From Devosia sp. 1566 (lineage in GTDB: Bacteria; Pseudomonadota; Alphaproteobacteria; Rhizobiales; Devosiaceae): a stretch of DNA of 64,000 nt. Each line of letters opens with the position of its first letter. Position 1 is the first letter of the stretch. The DNA lies in NCBI RefSeq assembly GCF_004005995.1, contig NZ_CP034767.1, positions 1,116,001 to 1,180,000 of the forward strand, given 5' to 3'. Position numbers and translations under genes: made by a program. The notes below the pieces were generated by a model, which did no database searches, was not told where the DNA came from, and saw only the letters and a list, made by a program, of their open reading frames with translations. Below, one piece after another: positions 1 through 9,137 of the stretch.

Positions 1-18
1 CCTCCCGCTGCCGCCCAA

Positions 19-474
19 GTGGTGCGCCGTTCCGGTCTGCTCGTGGCTGCTCTCTTCGCGGTCGCGCCGCTGGCGGCCTGCAGCGATGAGGGCCAACTGG
101 TTCTCCACACCTCGACCGGCGATCACGCCTTCAAAGTCGAAGTCGTCGATACGCCCGAAAGCCGCGCCAAGGGCCTGATGTACCGCCAGGAACTGGCTGA
201 TGACGAAGGCATGCTCTTTGACTTCGTGGATGAGCGGGAGGTGTCATTCTGGATGCGGAACACCTTTATTCCGCTCGACATGATTTTCATCGATGGCAAG
301 GGCGTCGTCAAAACCGTGCATGTGAATGCCCGCCCGCACGACCCCACTTCGATCCCCTCGCAGGTTCCAGTGCGTTATGTGCTGGAGATCCCCGGCGGGC
401 GCTCCCAGGAGATTGGCCTCAAGCCGGGTGATACCGTCGAGCATGACCTCATCGAGGCGGCGCCACAGCCCTGA
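19..474 (+). CDS. DUF192 family lipoprotein
   Basis: Protein of about 151 residues. An N-terminal hydrophobic stretch ends in a lipobox (LAAC, Cys at residue 21), so it is probably an envelope lipoprotein. The rest matches the DUF192 fold: the segments ESRAKGLMYR, VSFWMRNTFIPLDMIFI and the late glycine-rich turn ending in a GD pair are typical. DUF192 proteins are small beta-barrel proteins of unknown function. The GTG at 19 is the first usable start, but no ribosome binding site is visible and the window begins just upstream, so the true start may lie outside. The stop is 2 bp from the stop of the convergent hemolysin-III gene. Confidence 0.85.
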   Translation: MVRRSGLLVAALFAVAPLAACSDEGQLVLHTSTGDHAFKVEVVDTPESRAKGLMYRQELADDEGMLFDFVDEREVSFWMRNTFIPLDMIFIDGKGVVKTVHVNARPHDPTSIPSQVPVRYVLEIPGGRSQEIGLKPGDTVEHDLIEAAPQP

Positions 475-476
475 TC

Positions 477-1169
477 CTAGAGCCGCTTGAACACCATGCA
501 ATCAAGCACGGCCCACAGGTGCAGGCTGGCGCCCGCGACCACGAAGACGTGCCACAAGGCGTTCTGAAATCTCAGCGTTTCCCACAAGTGGAAGATAATT
601 CCGAGCGAATATACGACGCCGCCCGCCAGGATCAGCCACAGTGTTGAGGCGGGCAGGGCGGTGGCCAGCGCCTGGAACACCAGGATGCCGCTCCAGCCGA
701 TTGCCAGGTACAGCAGAATGGCAAGGCGCCCGAAGCGGTGCGGCACCAGCAGCTTGAGGGCCACGCCAATCAGCGAGGCGGCCCATACGAAGGTGGTCAT
801 CACCATGCCCGTGGTCGTGCCGCCCAGCACCGCGAGGAAAGGCGTATAGGTGCCGGCGATGAACAGGAAAATGGCGGCCTGGTCGAGCCGCGCCAGATGC
901 ATCTTGATCGGCGAAACCGGCCATAGATTATACGCCAGCGACACGCCAAGCACGCAGATCAGCGTTGCCACATACAGCACAAGCGCCGGAAACGCCTCCG
1001 GCGCAGTGTGCGTCAGGGCAAATACCAGAAGGAACGATCCGGCAACAAGCGCCCCCACCAGCCCGAACACATGCACCAGACCATCGGCCACCAGTTCGGC
1101 CGGGGTATAAGGACGCTGCTCGCGGCTCCACCAGGAATAGGACGGGGACTGCTGAACGGGGTGCTGCAC
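477..1169 (-). CDS. Hemolysin III / PAQR family membrane protein
   Basis: About 230 residues with seven likely membrane segments, the size and topology of the hemolysin III (TrhA/YqfA) branch of the PAQR superfamily. The family signature IAGTYTPF is present, as are the C-terminal histidines in LWHVF and SLHLW. In PAQR proteins three histidines bind zinc; here the expected SxxxH of motif B reads SLAYN, so one ligand appears replaced by Asn. The frame is open upstream to about 1574, but GTG at 1169 has AGGAGC (1176-1181) at good spacing, and residues encoded upstream look non-coding. It is convergent with the DUF192 gene and divergent from the M50-like gene. The cellular role of this family in bacteria is poorly defined. 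Confidence 0.85.
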   Translation of the reverse strand: MQHPVQQSPSYSWWSREQRPYTPAELVADGLVHVFGLVGALVAGSFLLVFALTHTAPEAFPALVLYVATLICVLGVSLAYNLWPVSPIKMHLARLDQAAIFLFIAGTYTPFLAVLGGTTTGMVMTTFVWAASLIGVALKLLVPHRFGRLAILLYLAIGWSGILVFQALATALPASTLWLILAGGVVYSLGIIFHLWETLRFQNALWHVFVVAGASLHLWAVLDCMVFKRL

Positions 1170-1355
1170 TACGGGCTCCTGCGGCGAGCCTGTTGCTGCC
1201 GGGTTGCCAACGCACTGATAAGCCACAGAGTTGCAGCGCGTGCGCCTGTGCCGCAGGCCAGAAGGCCACGAGCGGCCTTGGCGCTCCGTCCCACCGGCCC
1301 GCAATCGCTTGACCCGACCGGCCGTTCCATGTTCGACCAGCCGGGGAGGAATAGC

Positions 1356-1958
1356 ATGTTCGACCTGACGCTGCCGACATTGTTGACCCGCATTGCGGTG
1401 CTGGTCCCAATCCTCGCCATCTACGGATTTGCCCTTACGGGTGCCGCGCGTTTGCTGGGCGATCAAGGCCCCGCCCAAGACGGCCGCCTCACCCTCAACC
1501 CTGCTGCTCATCTCGATCTGATCGGCGCTGTCGCCTTCTTGGTGTCGGGCCTGGGCTGGATGACGCCACTGCACCTGACGCCGACACGTCTGCGCCCCCC
1601 CGTTCTCGGCCCGGTTGCGGCCGTGCTCGCCCCAAGCTTGGCCATGCTGGCCCTGGCTTGGCTGGCCCAGCGGCTCATCCCACTCGCGATCAACATGGAT
1701 TCGCTAGCCTGGGGCGCCATCGTCACCAGTGGTCTGCAAACGCTTTCAGGCAGCGCCGTGCTGTTTGCGCTGATCAACCTCGTGCCCGTGCCGCCGCTGG
1801 CGGCTGGCGCATTGCTCGGCCGGACATCGGAAATTGCCGGCTGGCTGGAGCGGCGGCGACTGCTGGTCAGCCTTGCCCTTCTTGTGGTGTTCGCGACCGG
1901 CAAAATCCAGCTCTGGCTGGCCCCAATCGTGGCCGCGGTTTTGGCGCTGATCGACTGA
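1356..1958 (+). CDS. M50-like membrane protein, predicted inactive
   Basis: 200 residues, strongly hydrophobic, resembling the short site-2-protease-like M50 proteins. The conserved LTLNPAAHLDLIG block (about residues 46-57) and NLVPVPPLAAG (141-151) align with the family LTLNPxAHxDPxG and NxxPxxPLDGG motifs. The zinc-binding HExxH expected near residues 22-27 reads YGFAL, and the third ligand Asp of the C-terminal motif is Ala149. All recognisable metal ligands are therefore gone, so I infer a pseudoprotease. ATG at 1356 is chosen because GGGGAGGA (1343-1350) lies 5 bp upstream; an ATG at 1329 is in frame but lacks a site. It ends 8 bp from the stop of the convergent binding-protein gene. 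Confidence 0.7.
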   Translation: MFDLTLPTLLTRIAVLVPILAIYGFALTGAARLLGDQGPAQDGRLTLNPAAHLDLIGAVAFLVSGLGWMTPLHLTPTRLRPPVLGPVAAVLAPSLAMLALAWLAQRLIPLAINMDSLAWGAIVTSGLQTLSGSAVLFALINLVPVPPLAAGALLGRTSEIAGWLERRRLLVSLALLVVFATGKIQLWLAPIVAAVLALID

Positions 1959-1965
1959 GTTTGGG

Positions 1966-2751
1966 CTAATCGAGGTACTTGACGGTCAAGTCATTGAGCC
2001 GCCCGTCGTCACGGATGCGCGCCAAGGCAGCAACGATGGCGCGCTTGAGGGTTAGGTCCCCTTTCCAGAGGCCAAACACCAAAGCGTCATCCCCGAGCGG
2101 CGGCGGCAGATCGGTCATGACCAAGCCAGTCTCGCGAGCCAGCGCGTGGGCATAAAGCGCGTCGGCAATGCCGGCATCGGCCGAACCGTCTGCAATTGCG
2201 GTCGCGAGATCATCGGGCGAGCGCACCAGCTGGGGGGTAACGCCTTGCCCTCGCAAGAACCGCGACAGCCCCAATCGGTCGGCACCCGGCACATTGGCCA
2301 GCACCGCCACTGTCGTCCCGGGCTGCAGTCCGCCCGCTGCCCGGGACAGAACCACCCAACCCGTCTCGCCAAATGGTGGCGTTACATCCAGAAAGGCGCG
2401 GGTGGCTGCTGTGTCTAGCGTGCCACCACCCACCACCGAGCATTGCGCCCGGCTGATCCGCCACAGGCTCAGATCAAAATCCTCACCCATGGCGGGCACT
2501 GTGACCGGCCGGAACCGGACGCCAATTTCCTCGGCAATCATCTGCAGCAGTTCAACTTCGAGCCCCGGTTCGGCCTCGTCAGCGGTCACGAGCGGCGGCC
2601 GCGTCACGGGCAGGCAGGCGCTCAACAGACCCTGGCGCCGCACCTCCGAAAGCGAGGTATCGGGCGGGAGCAAATACACCGCCAACAACAGAGCCATACC
2701 CCCGATTAACCAGGCATATTGCGACACAGTATCGAGGAGGCGGCGCAACAT
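1966..2751 (-). CDS. Family-3 solute-binding-like protein of the quinoprotein locus
   Basis: 261 residues. An N-terminal hydrophobic helix (about residues 13-28) without a clear signal-peptidase site suggests a membrane-anchored periplasmic protein. The remainder has the fold pattern of family-3 extracellular solute-binding proteins (PGLEVELLQMIAEEIGVRFR, SRAQCSVVGGG, DAGIADALYA). It is the last gene of a four-gene run, 3 bp after the ABC-2 permease stop, which implies cotranscription with the transporter and the second binding protein. MxaJ/XoxJ relatives of this fold assist methanol dehydrogenase maturation; whether this one binds a ligand or a protein is unknown. Confidence 0.7.
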   Translation of the reverse strand: MLRRLLDTVSQYAWLIGGMALLLAVYLLPPDTSLSEVRRQGLLSACLPVTRPPLVTADEAEPGLEVELLQMIAEEIGVRFRPVTVPAMGEDFDLSLWRISRAQCSVVGGGTLDTAATRAFLDVTPPFGETGWVVLSRAAGGLQPGTTVAVLANVPGADRLGLSRFLRGQGVTPQLVRSPDDLATAIADGSADAGIADALYAHALARETGLVMTDLPPPLGDDALVFGLWKGDLTLKRAIVAALARIRDDGRLNDLTVKYLD

Positions 2752-2754
2752 GGC

Positions 2755-3596
2755 TCAGTTCTTGCGGAAGTCGAACAGCGCCCAGCCGAAAAAGACCACG
2801 CACATGCCCACCAGCACCAGCGGCCCCAGGGCCGGATCGAACTGGGCGAAGCCGATGAAGTTTTTTCTTAGCGCATCAACGGCATAGGTCATCGGATTCG
2901 CGTGGATAAGGAACACCAGCCATTCCGGATAGATGATCGCCGCCTGCGCCCGCGACAGCGCTGGATCGAGCGGAAACACCGAGCTCGAGAGAAAATACAG
3001 CGGCAGGATCACGGCGTTCGAAAACACCCCGAAGCCCTCAAAACTGCGCACCCGATGCGCAATTACGATCCCCAGCGACGTCAGGCCAAAGGACAGGAGG
3101 AACATCAACAGCAGGCCCATGGCGATATCGGCTGGCGCGATGGGCACATCGACGAAAAACGCCAGGATCAGCACGAGGCAGCCATGAAACATCGCCACCG
3201 TCGCGCCGCCCAGCACCTTGCCGAGCAGCACCAGCGCGCGTGGCATGGGCGATACCAGCACTTCGCGCAAGAAGCCGAACTCGCGGTCCCAGATCAGCGA
3301 CACCGCCGATTGCACCGAAGTGTACATGATGTTGAGGGCGATAACGGCCGGGAAGATAAACTGCAGATAGGTGAATGGGATCACAAAGCGGACCGCGCCA
3401 TAAACCTCGCCGCGGAAATAAGGGTTAAGCCCGATCCCTAGTACCAGAACCCAGAGCAGCGGCCGGCTAACCCCACCGATTAATTGCCCCTTGTCCCGCG
3501 CGGCCCGCTTGATCTCGCGCAGCCAAATGGCAAACACCCCGCTGGCCAAAGCCCGCGGCCCCAGCGGTGTGGTTTGGGGAAAGTCATCTACCAGGC

Positions 3597-3600
<4 letters not shown>
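2755..3600 (-). CDS. ABC-2 type permease of the PQQ alcohol dehydrogenase system
   Basis: 281 residues with about six membrane helices and the ABC-2 (DrrB/NodJ-like) architecture: a cytoplasmic N-terminus, the loop WDREFGFLREVLVSPMPR between helices 2 and 3, and the PLYFLSSSVFPL segment before the last helices. Its start overlaps the ATPase stop by 4 bp (ATGA), so the two are translationally coupled subunits of one exporter-type ABC complex. Such permeases are known next to PQQ-dependent alcohol dehydrogenases (the PedC-like family). The substrate is not known; export of a toxic alcohol or aldehyde, or movement of cofactor, has only been suggested by context. Confidence 0.82.
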
Positions 3601-4543
<943 letters not shown>

Positions 4544-4547
<4 letters not shown>

Positions 4548-5395
4548 GGATTGGAGGGTGCCGCACCGGGCATGTCGATTTGCGTCAGCAACTCATCGAC
4601 GACGCCATCCGCGACCAGCGCCGCAATCGCCTGGTCGATATTGTTGCGCAAGAAGGTGTCCCGGCTAAGCATGACGCCACCAATGGGCACCGGCGGCAGG
4701 TTGAGCGGGCTGGGAGAGGCGATGATGTCGAGCGCGGCGATATCAGGGCGGCTCTTGCCCAAGGCATAAAACGAGGGTGCCCAAACCAGGGCGGCGGCGA
4801 CAGTGTCGCTCAGCACGGCGTCGAGCGCCTGGGTGTCGGTCGCCATCGGAAAACGCCGCCAGCGCTCCCCGGCCGGGCGGGAATTGTTGAACTGCACGAG
4901 GCGGAAATCTGCCGCAGAGCCGATCGTGGCCCCAAGCGCCTGGCCCGGGGCGATGTCGCCGAGGGTCGCGGGGGCGGGGGACTTGGCCACAAACACATAG
5001 CCGGTTTCGTAATAAGCCCGGGTGACTGTCACCCATTCGGGATAACCGCCGGCAAACAGTTTGAACCCGAAATACACGGCGCAATCGGCCAGCAGGTGCC
5101 GATACACATCCTCGAACTCGGCGCGCTCATTGGTGTCGGTCACCACATGCATGCGCGGCTCGAGCAAGAGGCTATCGGCAATGGCAAGGCCAATCGCCTT
5201 GTCGAACTCCCACCCGGGATCACGCGGATCAACACAAAAGCGGAAGGAATACTCGTCGCTGGCCCGGCCGAACTTTTCTTGGTCGGGCAGGCTGGGGCGA
5301 TCCTGCGCCAGTCCCGGGGCGCAAAGGGCAGCCGCACAGAGCAGGCACGAAGCAAGAACCCGCCCGTGGCGGCGAAGGCGGGATAGCAAAACCAT
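4544..5395 (-). CDS. Quinoprotein-dehydrogenase-associated solute-binding protein (MoxJ-like)
   Basis: 283 residues with a signal peptide (residues 1 to about 30, cleavage near GLAQ-D). The mature part shows the MoxJ/XoxJ-type family-3 fold: RFCVDPRDPGWEFD near the N-terminus, ADCAVYFGF, and the YYETGYVFV strand. In methylotrophs MxaJ/XoxJ are periplasmic proteins that help assemble or activate the PQQ dehydrogenase, so a similar job beside the dehydrogenase just upstream is likely. GAGGAA lies about 9 bp before the ATG. The gene is separated from the dehydrogenase by only 54 bp containing a strong hairpin terminator, and overlaps the ATPase by 4 bp. Confidence 0.8.
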
Positions 5396-5412
5396 CAGGC
5401 TGGTTCCTCAAG

Positions 5413-5440
5413 AAAAACCGCGGGCGCCGAAGCGCCCGCG
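5413..5440 (-). terminator. Intrinsic terminator between PQQ dehydrogenase and transporter genes
   Basis: On the minus strand an 8-bp perfect GC stem (arms 5432-5439 and 5420-5427, extendable by the 5440/5419 pair) closes a TTCG tetraloop and is followed within two bases by five T residues (5413-5417). It sits right after the dehydrogenase stop and just before the ribosome binding site of the MoxJ-like gene, so it probably gives partial termination and lowers expression of the transporter genes relative to the enzyme. Confidence 0.85.
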
Positions 5441-5449
5441 TCCAACTGC

Positions 5450-7252
5450 CTAGTTTGCGGCAGCTTGCGTGTCGGCAGCACCTGCTGCGTCGTCAGGCAG
5501 GGCGAACACCCAGAGCACCGAGCCAGCGGTTGGTACCACCAGTTCAGGCGTCAGCGTCGCTACCGAGCGCGCCATGCTCGAGCCGTTACCCACGGCAACC
5601 GCGACATACTGCTTGCCATCGGCTTCATAGCTGACGGGGAAGGAGTTGATCGCGTTGTTGGTGCGCATCTTCCAGAGCACGTCGCCCGACTCGTCGTCGA
5701 ACGCATAGAACCAGCGGTTCCAGTCACCGGCGAACACGACGCCGCCTGCTGTGGGCAGCACGGCCGAGACGATCGGTGCGCGCTGGCGATGCGACCAAGC
5801 GGTTTCCTGGTCAACCATGCTCACGGCATCCACGCGGCCGATATTGCCGTCGCTGCCGTCAACCGGAATACGCGAGAAGGTCGCACGACCACCACCGGTA
5901 TAGATCTGGCCGGCGTCAAGCGGCTGAGGCGTGGTGTTCGAGCAGTACTCGTTGAGCGGCAAATAAAGCATCTGCGTGCGCGGGCTGTAAGCCGTTGCTG
6001 GCCAAGCGCGGCCACCGGGGTCAGCCGGGCAGTTGAGCGTGGTTTCGCCGATCTTCGGGATGGAATCAGGGTTGATGGTCTTTTCGCCGGTTTCCTGGTC
6101 GATGGAAGCGACCACGTTCTGCGGCACGGTTTCCTTGGCCCAGAGCCATTCACCCGATTCGCGGTCCAGCGATTCGATGATGCCCAGCTTGCCGGCTGTC
6201 ACGACCTGCTTGCGATCGGTACCATCATGGGGAAGATCGATCAGGATGCGCTCATAGATATAGTCCAGATCCCAGGTGTCGTTCTTGAGATACTGGTGGT
6301 GCCACTTGAGCTCGCCCGTCTGGGGATCGAGGGCAAGGGTCGAGTCGCTGTAAAGCGCGTCATTGGTGACGCCTTCTTCCTCGGATGCCGGCAGCAGGCC
6401 GCTCATCTCGGCAATCCACGGATAGGGCTGGCCCACACCGCTGAATACGGTCTTGGTTTCCGGATCATAGGTCCCGGCCAGCCACACCGATGCGCCAAAG
6501 CGGCTTTCGAGCGGTATGCCGTTCCAGGTTTTGTCGGCCTCGCCATCGCGAGCGATGGTGTAGAAGCGCCACTTTTCTTCGCCCGTTGAGGGGTCGTGTC
6601 CGGTGATGAAGCAGCCGCCAGGCTGGGCATTGCCGCAACCGGTCATGCCCTGGATCACCACGCCGTCGGCAATCAGCGGACCAGCTGAATAGCGCCAGCC
6701 CTTGTTCCAGTCCGCAGGCTGCACGTCCCACACGACCTGGCCGGTCTTGGCGTCGAGCGCGATGATATGAGTGTCCGATGTCGCGAGGATGATCTTGTCC
6801 TCGTAGATCGACATGTTGCGCTTGGTGGCCGTGTTGCCGGTGCCAGCCGCCACAACGTCCTCAGGCAGATCGCGCACATATTCCCAGAGCAGGTCACCGG
6901 TAGCGCCGTCGAGCGCCTGGACCTTGTCGAGGTTGTTGTGCACGTAAAGAATGCCGTCGTGAACGATCGGCGTGGTTTCGGTCGCGCCCGGGGTCAGCGA
7001 CCAGGTCCAGGCGACGGTCAGGTTGCTGACATTGTCCTTGTTGATCTGCTCGAGTGGACTATAGCCCCAACCGTCATAGGTGCGGCGCCAGTGCAGCCAG
7101 TCGCCATCGGCGGGGTTCAACAACGTTTCGTCGGTCACCGGGGTGTAGCTATCGAGCCGGGACGGCGTTTCCTGGGCATGAACAATGCCCGAGGCAAGAA
7201 CAAGCAATGAGCTCGCGAGCGCTGATGAGGCGAGCAGTAACCGCTTTTGCAT
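5450..7252 (-). CDS. PQQ-dependent alcohol dehydrogenase (methanol/ethanol dehydrogenase family)
   Basis: 600 residues with a signal peptide (cleavage near residue 26, HAQ-E), then an eight-bladed quinoprotein propeller with repeated tryptophan-docking motifs (ALDGATGDLLWEY, ALDAKTGQVVWD, DPSTGEEKWRF, ALDPQTGELKWHH, DESGDVLWKM). It should oxidise a primary or secondary alcohol in the periplasm, passing electrons to cytochrome c. Asp328 in WDLD fits the catalytic base, and Asp330 two residues on fits the extra Asp seen in lanthanide-type enzymes. The adjacent-cysteine pair common in methanol dehydrogenases is absent (the region reads EDVVAAGTG), and the usual metal-ligand Asn in the GxGNP turn is Gln275. 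GGAGGAAA precedes the ATG by about 8 bp. The substrate cannot be read from sequence. Confidence 0.9.
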   Translation of the reverse strand: MQKRLLLASSALASSLLVLASGIVHAQETPSRLDSYTPVTDETLLNPADGDWLHWRRTYDGWGYSPLEQINKDNVSNLTVAWTWSLTPGATETTPIVHDGILYVHNNLDKVQALDGATGDLLWEYVRDLPEDVVAAGTGNTATKRNMSIYEDKIILATSDTHIIALDAKTGQVVWDVQPADWNKGWRYSAGPLIADGVVIQGMTGCGNAQPGGCFITGHDPSTGEEKWRFYTIARDGEADKTWNGIPLESRFGASVWLAGTYDPETKTVFSGVGQPYPWIAEMSGLLPASEEEGVTNDALYSDSTLALDPQTGELKWHHQYLKNDTWDLDYIYERILIDLPHDGTDRKQVVTAGKLGIIESLDRESGEWLWAKETVPQNVVASIDQETGEKTINPDSIPKIGETTLNCPADPGGRAWPATAYSPRTQMLYLPLNEYCSNTTPQPLDAGQIYTGGGRATFSRIPVDGSDGNIGRVDAVSMVDQETAWSHRQRAPIVSAVLPTAGGVVFAGDWNRWFYAFDDESGDVLWKMRTNNAINSFPVSYEADGKQYVAVAVGNGSSMARSVATLTPELVVPTAGSVLWVFALPDDAAGAADTQAAAN

Positions 7253-7694
7253 TTGAGTATTTCCTCCGTAGACGCTGAAAGCCCGATTTTCGTCACGGGC
7301 TTTGTGCCCTCGCGACGCAATGGTTTGGCAGCGTTACACCGATCATGCGCCCCGTTACTTGGAGCCGTCAACCTTGGTCAGGCTAAGCGTGATCGCCATA
7401 CCGTCGGGGCGCGGACGGCAATACCGACGGGGGTGACTCGGGCGCAAACCCCTCTGTGCCGGGCCATGGGCCGTGCTCGTCGGCGGCTGCGGCGGCCTGC
7501 CGCAGCAAGTCCACCCGGCGTCGCATTCAACTAAAGTATGAAGCTCACCTGCGACTCCTAGGCCTGGCAGTAAACCCGCGTCGCGTCACAAATAAACTTG
7601 TTGTCCTGCGCAGCCGATTGCTTCACGCTTGAGTTTGCCCAGACCGGGTAACCAAGCCCGGCAACTAGCCTGTGACGTTCTGAGGAGAATTTCG
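7253..7694. other. Divergent intergenic region, PQQ dehydrogenase / cytochrome c
   Basis: This 442-bp stretch separates the divergent dehydrogenase and cytochrome c genes and must hold both promoters. I see no coding sequence and no clear palindromic operator. A GC-rich inverted sequence around 7483-7506 (GGCTGCGGCGGCC followed by TGCCGCAGC) could form a hairpin. Nothing further can be assigned with confidence. Confidence 0.4.
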
Positions 7695-8114
7695 ATGCTG
7701 CTTCGTACCTTCGCCATCTCGGCGGCAATGGCCGGACTCGCCTTGTCTGGAACACTGGCCAACGCCCAGGAAGACCTGCCCAAGGCAAGCTTCACTGCCG
7801 CCCAGGCCGATGCTGGACGCGCGGAATATCAAAAGAGCTGTCTGGATTGCCACGGCGCCAATCTCGATGATGGCGAGTTCGGTGGTCCGCCCCTGCGCGG
7901 CAGCAATTTTGAAGGCACCTATTTCGGTTTCACCGCCGATGGTCTGTTTGGCTTCATCAAGACGGCCATGCCCCCCGACCGCCCGGGTCGCCTGAGCGAC
8001 AAGACCTATGCCGAACTGACGGCCTATATTCTGTCTAAGAACGGCGTCCAGCCCGGCACCACCCCGCTGCCCGACAACCTCGATGCCCTTGCGGGCCTCG
8101 TTATTGAGAAGTAG
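7695..8114 (+). CDS. Small class I cytochrome c, probable electron acceptor of the quinoprotein
   Basis: 139 residues with a signal peptide (cleavage near ANA-Q, residue 24). Heme is attached at CLDCH (Cys49, Cys52, His53), and Met92 in KTAMPPDRPG is the likely distal ligand. The spacing is that of a monoheme class I cytochrome with the GLS-x-x-TYAELTAYIL C-terminal helix. Its position back to back with the PQQ dehydrogenase suggests that it accepts electrons from the enzyme in the periplasm. ATG 7695 is chosen for the AGGAG at 7683-7687 and because the signal peptide begins there; the frame is open further upstream without support. Confidence 0.9.
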   Translation: MLLRTFAISAAMAGLALSGTLANAQEDLPKASFTAAQADAGRAEYQKSCLDCHGANLDDGEFGGPPLRGSNFEGTYFGFTADGLFGFIKTAMPPDRPGRLSDKTYAELTAYILSKNGVQPGTTPLPDNLDALAGLVIEK

Positions 8115-8424
8115 CGGCGGCGCTGTTGCGCTGTTGCGCGATTGTGCGGGGAGGGGACACCACCCCCTCCTGGCCCTTACCATGAGCACCGAAGTTGCGG
8201 CGCGTGGCGCTCCCGGCAGGGCCGTGCGCTAAAGCGAGAATGCTGATCCGACGGGATTCAACCGAACCCTGCACTGGACTGAGCAGCAGTTGGACTGGTC
8301 AAGCCCGCTGAAGCCGATCCGATCCTCGAACATGAGATCAGCCCCAGCCTAGACATGCACCGCGTGAACGGCTTAATGAATTCGTCCGCACGCCCCGCCT
8401 GTCAGCGGCACCGGCAGTTCCGTG
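8115..8424. other. Intergenic stretch without recognised genes
   Basis: 310 bp between the cytochrome c stop and the small membrane-protein gene on the other strand. No convincing reading frame, tRNA or operator is seen. No clear intrinsic terminator for the cytochrome gene is apparent either. Confidence 0.4.
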
Positions 8425-8520
8425 TTACTGCTGGTCGGATCGGTCGCCGGTAAGCTCGAAAAACAGCCAGGTCGAGTAAGCGGCAATCGCCAGAGTGGCG
8501 CACACATACAATTCGGACAT
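8425..8520 (-). CDS. 31-residue single-pass membrane protein
   Basis: A short frame on the minus strand begins with ATG at 8520 and ends with TAA at 8425. The product has an acidic start (MSEL), one predicted membrane helix (about residues 4-22, YVCATLAIAAYSTWLFFEL) and a charged tail ending DRSDQQ. A ribosome binding site GAGGAG lies about 7 bp upstream of the ATG. This layout resembles small accessory subunits of membrane complexes, but I do not recognise a family. It stands alone in an otherwise sparse region between the cytochrome c gene and a 79-residue hypothetical gene. Confidence 0.6.
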   Translation of the reverse strand: MSELYVCATLAIAAYSTWLFFELTGDRSDQQ

Positions 8521-8687
8521 TCGGGGACTCCTCACGCAGGCCTTGCAGCCGTAACTCAGCATGGCCTGTTAACCTAAACGAGCCCCTAACGTTCCAGGGT
8601 GGTGGGATTTTTCCGCTGGAGCAGCTCAGCCGAATTGCGATCCAAAATTGAACGCCGGTTCGGTCCGATTGGCCAGGCCAGCAGCGG

Positions 8688-8927
8688 TCAAGCCTGAGCC
8701 AGCGCGCGCCAAATCTTCGATCGGTGCTGCGTCAGTGCTTCCACCCAAGTGCGCATGAGCAGAGACTCGGTTGGGTCCTCCCCCATATCTGCAATCGTGT
8801 CCCTGACCTCGTTCACGCCAATCGACGTAATCTCGTCATAAACCCAAGGCGCCACGCGGGGCAGTTCATCCAAATCAAACCGGTCGGTGAGCGGGTCACG
8901 GATGCGGTCGATTGTCGAAATGGCCAT
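8688..8927 (-). CDS. Hypothetical protein, 79 residues
   Basis: A small acidic protein without membrane segments or a signal peptide, probably cytosolic and helical. It contains an Asp-rich start (DRIRDPLTDRFDLDELPRVA) and a C-terminal helix rich in Trp and Arg (RTWVEALTQHRSKIWRALAQA). The ATG at 8927 has AGGAG at about 8 bp, which decides the start over the in-frame upstream codons. No family is recognised. It lies between the small membrane protein and tRNA-Arg, all on the minus strand. Confidence 0.6.
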   Translation of the reverse strand: MAISTIDRIRDPLTDRFDLDELPRVAPWVYDEITSIGVNEVRDTIADMGEDPTESLLMRTWVEALTQHRSKIWRALAQA

Positions 8928-9060
8928 TCTAGGATCTCCTCTGTTTGAGACCAATGCCAATGACCTAGCGTAGTTCCCCGTGCTCACTTGCTGTTGAAAA
9001 GGGTCAACATGCGGTGCAATAAATCCTGCAGGGTAGTGTGCTCGCAAAATCTGGTGAAAT

Positions 9061-9137
9061 TGGCGATCCCGGCAGGACTCGAACCTGCGACCAACAGCTT
9101 AGAAGGCTGCTGCTCTATCCAGCTGAGCTACGGGACC
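9061..9137 (-). tRNA. tRNA-Arg (anticodon TCT)
   Basis: 77 nt including an encoded CCA (9061-9063). The acceptor arms 9131-9137 and 9065-9071 pair over seven bases with one G-T pair, the T-loop reads GGTTCGAGTCC, and the anticodon loop CTTCTAA places TCT in the centre. Confidence 0.96.

Noticed and set aside
1170..1574. N-terminal extension of about 135 residues for the hemolysin III protein
   Set aside because: The added residues look non-coding, run into the opposite gene and lack a site, while GTG 1169 has AGGAGC at good spacing.
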